Shown one piece after another: positions 1 through 5,388 of a DNA stretch of 6,179 nt; position 1 is the first letter of the stretch; each line of letters starts with the position of its first letter. The notes below the pieces were generated by a model. It did not search any database and was not told the origin of the DNA. It saw only the letters and a program-made list of their open reading frames with translations. This stretch comes from Pelagihabitans sp037969055 (GTDB lineage Bacteria > Bacteroidota > Bacteroidia > Flavobacteriales > Flavobacteriaceae). Both the position numbers and the translations under genes were made by a program. The DNA is taken from NCBI GenBank assembly GCA_037969055.1, contig JBBKWR010000200.1, forward strand, positions 1 to 6,179, given 5' to 3'.

Positions 1-178
1 TTGAAAGTGAAATCATTTCGTCGACCAGATCGCTGTATTCTGGAAAACTTACAATTAATGAAATTGCCGTACTGGCGGCTTTTTGCTCACAATAGGCATG
101 ATCGGTCAGGATTTCGTCAATGTTTTTTTCGGCAATGTCCACCCATCTGGGATCCGTTGGCAGTTTTAGTCCTAACAT
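1..178 (-). CDS. miaE: tRNA-(ms2io6A)-hydroxylase, MiaE-like (partial, N-terminal 59 residues)
   Basis: Only the first 59 codons are present; the gene continues past the left edge. The ATG at 178 gives a protein beginning MLGLKLPTDPRW, followed by an alpha-helical stretch with ILTDHAYCEQKAAS (residues 23-36) and FPEYSDLVDEM (45-55). I recognise this as the N-terminus of the MiaE-like non-haem diiron hydroxylase family, seen widely in Flavobacteriia. MiaE hydroxylates the isopentenyl side chain of ms2i6A at tRNA position 37 and depends on prior action of MiaA and MiaB. Glu31 in the CEQKAAS motif is a plausible first iron ligand, but this is inferred, and the remaining ligands lie outside the window. 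The start is supported by a well-formed promoter just upstream. The gene is divergent from the TMEM220 gene. Assignment rests on recalled family sequence, not on a search. Confidence 0.85.
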   Translation of the reverse strand, partial: MLGLKLPTDPRWVDIAEKNIDEILTDHAYCEQKAASTAISLIVSFPEYSDLVDEMISLS

Positions 179-198
179 AATATCAAGTATTTGCGATT

Positions 199-229
199 CA
201 AAATTAACTTGAATCTTCAGCGAATCAAA
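199..229 (-). promoter_or_regulatory. Bacteroidota-type promoter for miaE
   Basis: On the minus strand a TTTG (229..226) is followed after exactly 19 bases by TAATTTTG (206..199). This matches the Bacteroidota housekeeping sigma consensus TTTG-N19-21-TAnnTTTG. The -7 element ends 20 bases before the miaE ATG, giving a predicted leader of about 15 bases. It is the only promoter in the window with both elements well formed. Confidence 0.55.
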
Positions 230-239
230 ATAAGGTCTT

Positions 240-247
240 TATATTTG
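240..247 (+). promoter_or_regulatory. Candidate -7 element for the TMEM220 gene (possibly leaderless mRNA)
   Basis: TATATTTG matches the TAnnTTTG -7 consensus and ends only four bases before the ATG at 252. With a start point 4-7 bases downstream, transcription would begin on or next to the start codon. No good TTTG -33 element lies at the expected distance; a CTTG at 208-211 is too far away. No Shine-Dalgarno sequence is present. Confidence 0.45.
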
Positions 248-251
248 TAAA

Positions 252-611
252 ATGAACAACTTTATCAAAGGATTTGCGTGGATTTTTGGTGCCCTGTGCA
301 TCGTTTCCCTGATATTGCAGTACAACGACCCAGATCCCTTGGTTTGGATGATAATATATGGTGTAGCAGCGGTAGTTTCCTTTTATTTTGCGCTGGGGAA
401 GATCAATTATAAAGTGCCTTTGACATTGGGAATACTATATGCCATAGACTGTGTATATCAGTTCCCGGATAAGTTTGAAGGTTTTGAAATCGGTTCTGGG
501 GACATTAAGAATATTGAAGAGGGCCGGGAAGCATTTGGATTATTGATATTGGCCCTGGTAATGCTCACCTTTGCAATTTGGGGGCGATACCAAAATCGAC
601 TAAAGGTCTAG
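252..611 (+). CDS. TMEM220-family small membrane protein
   Basis: This 119-residue protein has four likely membrane helices, roughly residues 5-21, 29-47, 55-70 and 94-110. Between the first two is the motif QYNDPDP (23-29) and a nearby Trp32, and before the last helix is EEGREAFGLLI (89-99). These are the hallmarks of the transmembrane family 220 proteins, which occur in Bacteroidota and as TMEM220 in animals. The biochemical function of the family is not established and nothing here reveals it. The length is full for the family. Start choice: the ATG at 252 opens directly into the first helix and follows a -7 promoter element by four bases. The 3' end overlaps the convergent dnaX gene by 12 bases, so both stop codons sit within the overlap. 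Family assignment is from recognition of motifs; function is left open. Confidence 0.85.
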   Translation: MNNFIKGFAWIFGALCIVSLILQYNDPDPLVWMIIYGVAAVVSFYFALGKINYKVPLTLGILYAIDCVYQFPDKFEGFEIGSGDIKNIEEGREAFGLLILALVMLTFAIWGRYQNRLKV

Positions 612-616
612 GTCGA
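592..616 (-). terminator. Weak hairpin at the convergent stop codons, possible dnaX terminator
   Basis: TCGAC (596-600) pairs with GTCGA (612-616); two further pairs, 601-602 with 609-610, can form if G611 is bulged out. The hairpin spans both stop codons. On the minus strand it is followed by TTTT (595..592), so it could act as a weak intrinsic terminator for dnaX. On the plus strand no T-run follows. The stem is short, so confidence is low. Confidence 0.3.
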
Positions 617-2456
617 ACTCCTTTCTAAGAATATCGATGGCTGGGTTCTTTTCCCTTAATTTTTCATATTTTTCTTCAGGGGTGAACGCGAATTTTTTGG
701 CACTTTCTTCATTCACGGTTATTTTAAGACTAATGAAATGATTGTTCAGCTTTGAGCGTAAAAATTCGATTAGCCCGAACTGTTCACGTTCCACTTCTTT
801 TTTCATGGTGCCGTTGGGTAATTCGATCCAAATTACATGGCCCTCCAATAATTTTGGTACATCCGTGGCTAGGCTGGAAGCCATTATCTTTTGACCTTTG
901 GCATCAATGCCCTCGACAAAATCTGTCCAATGCTTTTGCATTGCTGCTTCGGTAAATTCTGATTTGGGCAAATTGACCAAATCAATTTTTTCTTCTTTCT
1001 TGTGAAGTTGATGTGCCTTTTTAGCCTTAAGACTTGAAATCGAAAGCGCAGATACCCTTCTTTCAGAAATTTTAATGTTTATTTTCTTGGATATAATAGG
1101 CTTCTCCTTTATTTCGGTGGCGACCTCATTTGATGTGGCAACTTCCGTTGATTGCTTCTGGGACTTTTCGGGATTGGTGATTGATTCGTTTGCCGGATTT
1201 GTAATTTCAATTGGGGCAGACACGGTTTCTTGGCCTGAAACGATAGGTTTTTCAGCTGGTAATGAATATGATTCGTGATCTAAGGGTTGTTTATTAACTT
1301 CCTTATTTGTTTTTGAGGTATCCTTAAAAAATGATGCCGGCGCAATAAAGTCAATGGTCGAATTTGCTATAGCTACAGATTCAGGATTTTTTTTTTCGCC
1401 ATTGAAATTAATGGAAGCCAGTTTCATAAGGGTAAGTTCAACCAACAAGCGCTGGTTTTTGCTGGTCTTAAATTTTAGGTCACAATCGTTGGCCATTTCC
1501 AAGGCGCTCAATAAGAGATTATTATCGGTTTTCTTTGATTGTTCCAGGTATTGTTTTTTGGCAACGTCGCCCACCTCTAATAGCGCAATGGTTCCTGGGT
1601 GCCGGCAAACCATAAGATCCCTAAAATGTGAGGCAAGGCCTATTATAAAGTGGTGGCCATCAAATCCCAAGGCCAATGTTTTGTTGAATAATAAAAGCAA
1701 ATTGGGGATATCGTGGGATAAGATTAGGTCAGTAGCAGAAAAATAGGTGTCGTAATCCAGTACGTTCAAATTTTCGGACACTGATTTCCGAGTAAGTTTT
1801 TTCCCTGAAAAACTAACCACCCTATCAAATATCGATAATGCGTCCCGCATTGCACCATCCGCTTTTTGGGCAATAATATGTAGCGCATCCTCCTCGGCTT
1901 CGATACCTTGCTGCTCGGAAATATATTTTAGGTAATTGGCAGCATCTTTTACCGTAATACGCTTAAAATCAAATATTTGACATCGTGAAAGAATGGTGGG
2001 GATAATCTTGTGTTTCTCGGTGGTCGCCAGTATAAAAATGGCGTGCTTGGGGGGCTCTTCCAAAGTCTTTAAAAAGGCATTAAAGGCCGATTGTGATAGC
2101 ATGTGCACCTCATCGATGATGTAGACCTTGTATTTTCCGACCTGTGGCGGAATGCGCACCTGATCGATTAAATTACGTATGTCGTCGACAGAATTATTGG
2201 AAGCCGCGTCGAGTTCAAAAATGTTGAAAGCAAAGTCTTCATCTGCCGTTTGCGTTCCATCCTCGTTGATTTTCTTGGCCAAAATTCGGGCACAGGTGGT
2301 CTTGCCTACACCACGGGGACCACAAAATAACAGCGCCTGGGCCAGATGGTCATTTTCAATAGCGTTGGTCAAAGTATTGGTAATCGAATCCTGACCCACT
2401 ACATCTTTAAAAGTTTGGGGCCTATACTTCCGCGCCGATACAATAAAAGGTTCCAA
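600..2456 (-). CDS. dnaX: DNA polymerase III subunit gamma/tau (clamp loader)
   Basis: This 618-residue protein is the ATPase of the clamp loader that places the beta clamp on primed DNA; tau also ties the loader to the polymerase. The order is: AAA+ core with Walker A GPRGVGKT (46-53), Walker B IIDEVH (113-118), sensor 1 ATTE (144-147), the SRC arginine-finger motif (157-159) and sensor 2 GAMRDA (201-206); helical collar domain to about residue 350; a Ser/Thr/Glu/Lys-rich linker (about 352-495); and a lineage-specific C-terminal domain (about 500-618). The four zinc-binding cysteines usual in other bacteria between Walker A and LDAASN are absent: only a short linker (residues 62-76) lies there. 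The start is a TTG at 2456; upstream in frame there is no ATG before a stop at 2489..2487, and the family N-terminus MEPFIVSARKYRPQTF fits exactly. Codons 354-357 contain a run of ten A that may yield a short gamma product. The gene is divergent from rnpB and converges on the TMEM220 gene. Confidence 0.97.
   Translation of the reverse strand: MEPFIVSARKYRPQTFKDVVGQDSITNTLTNAIENDHLAQALLFCGPRGVGKTTCARILAKKINEDGTQTADEDFAFNIFELDAASNNSVDDIRNLIDQVRIPPQVGKYKVYIIDEVHMLSQSAFNAFLKTLEEPPKHAIFILATTEKHKIIPTILSRCQIFDFKRITVKDAANYLKYISEQQGIEAEEDALHIIAQKADGAMRDALSIFDRVVSFSGKKLTRKSVSENLNVLDYDTYFSATDLILSHDIPNLLLLFNKTLALGFDGHHFIIGLASHFRDLMVCRHPGTIALLEVGDVAKKQYLEQSKKTDNNLLLSALEMANDCDLKFKTSKNQRLLVELTLMKLASINFNGEKKNPESVAIANSTIDFIAPASFFKDTSKTNKEVNKQPLDHESYSLPAEKPIVSGQETVSAPIEITNPANESITNPEKSQKQSTEVATSNEVATEIKEKPIISKKINIKISERRVSALSISSLKAKKAHQLHKKEEKIDLVNLPKSEFTEAAMQKHWTDFVEGIDAKGQKIMASSLATDVPKLLEGHVIWIELPNGTMKKEVEREQFGLIEFLRSKLNNHFISLKITVNEESAKKFAFTPEEKYEKLREKNPAIDILRKEFDLDL
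1387..1396 (-). other. A10 slippery run in dnaX, candidate gamma/tau switch
   Basis: The coding strand reads GAA AAA AAA AAT at codons 354-357, a run of ten A. Gaining one base (or ribosomal -1 shift) gives Lys-Ser and then a TGA at 1383..1381, a product of 358 residues. Losing one base (or +1 shift) gives Ile-Leu-Asn-Leu and then a TAG at 1375..1373, a product of 360 residues. Either product ends just after the clamp-loader collar domain, which is the gamma boundary. Escherichia coli makes gamma by -1 ribosomal frameshifting and Thermus thermophilus by slippage on a run of nine A. No Shine-Dalgarno-like enhancer or strong downstream hairpin is visible here, which favours polymerase slippage. 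That slippage occurs is inferred. Confidence 0.6.
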
Positions 2457-2502
2457 TGGGAATTGATTTAGATGAGTCTCGATTACCTAATGAGGGATAT
2501 TA

Positions 2503-2510
2503 CAAATATA
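2503..2510 (-). promoter_or_regulatory. Candidate -7 element for dnaX
   Basis: On the minus strand, TATATTTG (2510..2503) matches TAnnTTTG. It lies 46 bases before the TTG start, giving a leader of about 40 bases. No clear TTTG is found at the -33 position. It is back to back with the rnpB -7 element 65 bases away. Confidence 0.5.
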
Positions 2511-2575
2511 AAAATAGCTGAGGTTAATGCCTTTTATTTAGGATATATTAAACGCTTTTTTATCAACAATTAAAA

Positions 2576-2583
2576 TACCTTTG
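2576..2583 (+). promoter_or_regulatory. Candidate -7 element for rnpB
   Basis: TACCTTTG matches TAnnTTTG and ends four bases before the first base of the P1 helix at 2588, so the predicted transcription start coincides with the mature 5' end of the RNA. A T-run at 2556-2560 is the only -33-like sequence, and its spacing is short. Confidence 0.55.
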
Positions 2584-2587
2584 TAGC

Positions 2588-2910
2588 AAGCAGGTCACCT
2601 TATCGCGGGGAACTGAAGTTTATTTCGGTTTAACGAGGAAAGTCCGGACACCATAGTGCAGCGTAGCGGGTAACACCCGTCGTTCCGCCAAAAGCGGGAT
2701 AGGACAAGTGCAACAGAAAGGATGTACAGGTCATGCTGTAGTGAAATCAGGTAAACTCTATGCGGTGAAACGTCATGTAAGTCGGTGTTTGAGGGTTGCA
2801 CGCCCGAGTCGATGGGTAGGCGGTTAGAGCCTTTGGGCAACCAAAGGTCTAGATAAATGATAGGGACCGGTCCTTAGGATCGTCACAGAATCCGGCTTAT
2901 GACCTGCTTT
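2588..2910 (+). ncRNA. rnpB: RNase P RNA, bacterial class A
   Basis: This is the catalytic RNA that removes 5' leaders from precursor tRNAs. The closing P1 helix is a perfect 10-base pairing of 2588-2597 (AAGCAGGTCA) with 2900-2909 (TGACCTGCTT). The universally conserved 5' core GAGGAAAGTCCGGAC is at 2635-2649. On the 3' side AGATAAATGATAG is at 2851-2863 and ACAGAATCCGGCTTA at 2885-2899; parts of the two core blocks form the P4 helix. A hairpin with CCTTTGG (2830-2836) and CCAAAGG (2841-2847) precedes the 3' core. The length of about 323 bases is normal for class A. A run of six T (2908-2913) follows P1 and may end the transcript. The gene is transcribed away from dnaX. An open frame on the opposite strand here is not a gene. 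Confidence 0.97.
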
Positions 2911-2911
2911 T

Positions 2912-2967
2912 TTAATGAAGCCCAATTTTTACAAGCGTAGCGCAGTAAAAATTGATGGCTGAATTAA
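2912..2967. repeat. Long imperfect hairpin downstream of rnpB
   Basis: A 56-base sequence folds on itself with 22 base pairs. From outside in: TTAAT/ATTAA (2912-2916 with 2963-2967); a tandem GA/GA mismatch (2917-2918, 2961-2962); AGCC/GGCT (2919-2922, 2957-2960); a two-base AT bulge (2955-2956); a perfect 10-bp arm CAATTTTTAC/GTAAAAATTG (2923-2932, 2945-2954); an AA/A internal loop; GCG/CGC (2935-2937, 2941-2943); and a TAG loop. It begins in the T-run after rnpB P1. No T-run follows it on either strand, so it is not a plain intrinsic terminator. Its role is unknown. A REP-like intergenic palindrome, an RNA 3' stabiliser or a small-RNA structure are all possible. Confidence 0.7.
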
Positions 2968-3141
2968 CCCCGGGCAAAGCTGAAGGGTCCCATTAATCTA
3001 TTTCAGTTCTATTGTAGGGCTCACCGCACAAGCTTTTTATATCCTTATTAAATTATGAACACCAATTGCCACGCTTGGCCATTGGGAAGGCTGTTCCATT
3101 TACTCCTTATTTTTTTCGAATTTTATTGGCGAGTCGCAAGA
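2968..3141. other. Gene-free stretch between the rnpB hairpin and rsmD
   Basis: I see no tRNA, no convincing gene and no strong intrinsic terminator here. The one clear structure is a hairpin at 3062-3085: CCAAT/ATTGG (3062-3066, 3081-3085), a T/C mismatch, GCCA/TGGC (3068-3071, 3076-3079) and a four-base loop. It would lie about 57 bases downstream of the rsmD stop in a read-through transcript and could protect the 3' end. No T-run follows on the minus strand. A 20-codon open frame (3099..3037, minus) with an AAGGAG before its ATG overlaps the hairpin and is not supported as a gene. Confidence 0.5.
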
Positions 3142-3684
3142 TCATTCCAAATAACTGAAAAAGCTAAACATACTTCCGCCGTATTTCCTAGCGTTTTTAA
3201 AAAAGGGCAAACCTGATAGGTCGGTTTTGTTGGAATGCTCTATAATCAATAAACCATCAGATTCCAATAGCTGTTGGTTAAATACAAGCTCTGGAATCAT
3301 GGCAAAGTTATTAAATGATAGGCCATAGGGTGGGTCGGCAAAGATGATATCGACTTTTATTTGGGTCTTTTCAAGAAACTTAAAAACGTCGCCCTTAATT
3401 AGGGTCAAATCAATTTCCAATTGCTTTGCAGTTTTAGCCATAAAGGTGATGCAGCCTGCATCGGAGTCAACGGCGGTAATGTCTGTAGTGCCGCGGGAAG
3501 CAAATTCATAACTTAGGTTGCCTGTGCCTGCAAATAGATCCAGGACCTTAAGTCCTTCAAAATAAATCTGATTGTTTAATATATTAAAGAGTGCCTCTTT
3601 CGCCATGTCAGTGGTAGGGCGGACAGGTAAATTTTGCGGTGCGGTGATTCGCCTTCCCTTAAATTGACCCGATATGATCCTCAT
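3142..3684 (-). CDS. rsmD: 16S rRNA (guanine(966)-N(2))-methyltransferase RsmD
   Basis: RsmD transfers a methyl group from S-adenosylmethionine to N2 of G966 in 16S rRNA, acting in the cytoplasm during assembly of the small ribosomal subunit. The 180-residue protein has full family length. It opens with MRIISGQFKGRRI, then RPTTDMAKEALFNIL (22-36), the SAM-binding motif VLDLFAGTGNL (47-57), the acidic end of strand two VDSD (72-75), and the catalytic DPPY (117-120) of N-methyltransferases. IIEHS (147-151) and the KYGGSMFSFF ending (167-176) are also typical of RsmD. The ATG shares one base with the TAA of the DUF3822 gene upstream (TAATG), so translation is probably coupled. It is the last gene of the three-gene set. 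No intrinsic terminator is evident behind it. Confidence 0.96.
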   Translation of the reverse strand: MRIISGQFKGRRITAPQNLPVRPTTDMAKEALFNILNNQIYFEGLKVLDLFAGTGNLSYEFASRGTTDITAVDSDAGCITFMAKTAKQLEIDLTLIKGDVFKFLEKTQIKVDIIFADPPYGLSFNNFAMIPELVFNQQLLESDGLLIIEHSNKTDLSGLPFFKNARKYGGSMFSFFSYLE

Positions 3685-4514
3685 TAGAGCGCATTTAAGA
3701 CAGTATAAGATATGTTTTCCAGGTTAGCCTTAGGATAGGAAGTGTTCATGGGCGTGTAGATCGAAACATGCTGTACGTAGTCATAACATAACTTATATAT
3801 GGGATCGCCCTCCTTTATATCACCAAAAAGTTTAAGGCGAACACTATCGGAGTCTATTTGAAGTTGTTCTAAGCTAAAGAGCAAATAATATAGAAAATCT
3901 TCCTGGGTGGCATATTCAAAGCTATTGAAGATCAATAATTTTTTATTGGCAATTACCGTGATGTCCATTTGATGTTCTGCCAAGTGCACATAACAAACAG
4001 GAAATTTTCCTGCTGTGTGACCGCTCATAAGTGATTGCACCATTACAGTACCATAATGCTTAAAAACGAATTCGCCAAAAATGTCGTAGATATAGTTGTT
4101 AATGTTAACGAAAGGAACGTAGACATTTACCATATCATACCCCTCCAATTCGTCAAATTCGATAAAATCATTGGCTAAAATCTTCGCATTGAATTTTAGG
4201 TAATTGGGTAATTCTTCGGGGTTGAACAAGGGTTTGGGAACAAAACTAAAAAGATTGTTCCTGTGCAAAACAATCACTTCCGAGAACCCTGTTTTTTTAA
4301 TGTTGTGCTTTTCAAAAAGTTGCTGAAGTTCCTTCAATACTTGGTGAGGCGGAAGTTCTTTGTGAAATGTCACATGCTCGGTTTTTAGCACCGTATTAGC
4401 CACGGTATCGAGCATACAAAAAGAAAGTCCATTCAAACTTATTTGAATGGACAGTCTATAAAAATCTTTTATTGAATTTTCTATGGTACTATTGTTGATC
4501 GCCTTTTCTGTCAT
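3684..4514 (-). CDS. DUF3822 family protein
   Basis: This 276-residue protein of unknown function is a Bacteroidota family commonly found directly before rsmD. It has no signal peptide and no membrane helix. The features seen are LSIQISLNGLSFCMLD (21-36), EVIVLHRNNLFSFVP (79-93), VNVYVPFVN (129-137), CYVHLAEHQMDITVIANKKLLIFNSF (174-199), and EDFLYYLLFSLEQLQI (205-220). Two repeats of a strand, turn, strand pattern ending in a self-like 'tool for display' segment recall the actin-like fold of PilM/GspL proteins, but no ATP-binding motif is obvious and this is inference only. Start choice: an ATG seven codons upstream (4535) is possible, but the one at 4514 gives a more usual N-terminus and a 26-base overlap with the preceding gene instead of 47. 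The stop overlaps the rsmD start by one base. A link to RsmD or the ribosome is suggested only by gene order. Confidence 0.85.
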   Translation of the reverse strand: MTEKAINNSTIENSIKDFYRLSIQISLNGLSFCMLDTVANTVLKTEHVTFHKELPPHQVLKELQQLFEKHNIKKTGFSEVIVLHRNNLFSFVPKPLFNPEELPNYLKFNAKILANDFIEFDELEGYDMVNVYVPFVNINNYIYDIFGEFVFKHYGTVMVQSLMSGHTAGKFPVCYVHLAEHQMDITVIANKKLLIFNSFEYATQEDFLYYLLFSLEQLQIDSDSVRLKLFGDIKEGDPIYKLCYDYVQHVSIYTPMNTSYPKANLENISYTVLNAL

Positions 4515-5142
4515 AAACCGGGGGCCAGTTTCCACTGGTGCTAACTTCGTTCAAAGAACCAACGATGATTGCGTTACCATTAACCTGCTCTACACTTATT
4601 TCGGCATTTTCTTTCGCCAAAAGGTCATTGGGCTGGTCGAACAAAATAATGTTTTTGAGTACTTTGGCCTCAAATACAGGAGCTTTGTAGCCGCCCTTAT
4701 CGACAATAGCCGCCTTCATCTCGATCTTCTCCCCGTTGGCTGCGCCAGGGATTTCCATCATGGTCTTGTACCGATCATCCTTTTTAAAGAGTGAATCCCT
4801 AACAGAAACTAAGCCAAGTGTATCGACGATAATCGTGTCAACCGGCATATCAATTCTAAAATGTTTGTCGTATCTGGTAAAGGACGAATCCCTTTGCTGG
4901 GTAATGGTATATTTACCGGTATCCACAAAACTGACCAAGCTATTAAAATCGTTTGCATATTTGCCGGTGACCGCCCTATATGCCTCCTGTGAATTTCTAA
5001 CGTCCTTTAGCTTGGCTACAACTTTGGCAAAACGTTCTTGTTTTACTTTGTTAAATTCAATGGGGCCGGTTACCGATTTGTAGATGAGGTATCCGAAACC
5101 GATACAGGCGATCCAAAGTACAATTTGAATTATGGTCTTCAT
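4489..5142 (-). CDS. Uncharacterised membrane-anchored protein, possibly pseudopilin-like
   Basis: I do not recognise a named family. The 217-residue protein has one N-terminal membrane helix (about residues 3-22) with no lipobox or cleavage site, so it is probably anchored in the inner membrane with the rest in the periplasm. After the anchor comes an amphipathic, charged helix (about 29-58) with KLKDVRNSQEAYRAVTGKYA (44-63) and then NDFNSLVSFV (64-73). This helix followed by a Tyr-rich turn resembles type II secretion pseudopilins, but the prepilin peptidase motif is missing. Residues 100-217 are mostly beta-rich with no motif I can name; it ends NWPPVYDRKGDQQ. The ATG at 5142 is preceded by AAGGA four bases away, one of few Shine-Dalgarno-like sites in the window. 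It is the first gene of the set with DUF3822 and rsmD and overlaps the DUF3822 start by 26 bases. Confidence 0.85.
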   Translation of the reverse strand: MKTIIQIVLWIACIGFGYLIYKSVTGPIEFNKVKQERFAKVVAKLKDVRNSQEAYRAVTGKYANDFNSLVSFVDTGKYTITQQRDSSFTRYDKHFRIDMPVDTIIVDTLGLVSVRDSLFKKDDRYKTMMEIPGAANGEKIEMKAAIVDKGGYKAPVFEAKVLKNIILFDQPNDLLAKENAEISVEQVNGNAIIVGSLNEVSTSGNWPPVYDRKGDQQ

Positions 5143-5176
5143 TTCCTTACTGTGTTAGTTTATATGGTGGTACCCA

Positions 5177-5184
5177 CAAATCTA
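5177..5184 (-). promoter_or_regulatory. Candidate -7 element for the membrane protein-DUF3822-rsmD gene set
   Basis: On the minus strand, TAGATTTG (5184..5177) matches TAnnTTTG. It lies 34 bases before the ATG at 5142, giving a leader of about 30 bases. The -33 position holds TTAG, a weak match. Confidence 0.45.
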
Positions 5185-5373
5185 CAATTTTTTTGGAAAC
5201 TGCCTAATTTTTTACAACCGGATTTTACCCCTATTCCGAACGCTTGTCCGACAATGAATTTATAAGGAAAAAAGCACGGTGTGGGTAGGGTAAGGGACGA
5301 CACAAATTATCCTAAATCCAGTTTCTTGGATGGCATCCCATTGTCAAACATGGTATTCAACGAAAATCATGAT

Positions 5374-5381
5374 TATCTTTG
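5374..5381 (+). promoter_or_regulatory. Candidate -7 element for the RecD-like helicase gene
   Basis: TATCTTTG matches TAnnTTTG and ends seven bases before the ATG at 5389. It favours that start over the in-frame ATG at 5350, which would not be in the transcript. No clear -33 element is seen. The match lies inside the open frame, so chance is possible. Confidence 0.4.
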
Positions 5382-5388
5382 GCAACTT

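Larger units (their letters stand above)
5143..5388. other. Divergent intergenic region between the rsmD gene set and the helicase
   Basis: This 246-base stretch separates genes read away from each other. It holds a -7 element for each side (5184..5177 minus; 5374-5381 plus) and no strong hairpin, RNA gene or repeat. The helicase frame is open from 5266, with an in-frame ATG at 5350 as an alternative start. Confidence 0.5.

Noticed and set aside
1387..1396. The A10 run as a sequencing error or a broken dnaX gene
   Set aside because: The frame through exactly ten A joins an intact core to a full linker and C-terminal domain, so the count is consistent with a working full-length gene.
752..2394. 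Several plus-strand open frames of 67-130 codons (752-955, 1075-1278, 1354-1746, 2179-2394)
   Set aside because: All are antisense shadows of dnaX with no recognisable protein features.
2595..2840. Open frame of 81 codons on the minus strand
   Set aside because: It lies wholly antisense to the RNase P RNA, whose conserved core is unmistakable, and the translation has no family features.
3037..3099. Minus-strand open frame of 20 codons with AAGGAG three bases before the ATG
   Set aside because: The ribosome-site match is suggestive, but the frame is tiny, overlaps a hairpin and sits in non-coding sequence; conservation would be needed.
2914..3141. tRNA gene, CRISPR array or mobile-element end in the gap between rnpB and rsmD
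   Set aside because: No cloverleaf, no regular direct repeats with spacers and no transposase fragment or target duplication was found.
3055..3216. Plus-strand open frame of 53 codons starting at an ATG
   Set aside because: It runs antisense into the 3' end of rsmD, has no recognisable features and no -7 element upstream.
4483..5265. Plus-strand open frames at 4483-4794, 4736-5083 and 5038-5265
   Set aside because: They are antisense to the membrane protein gene or run into its upstream region; their composition does not look like protein and no promoter or family match supports them.
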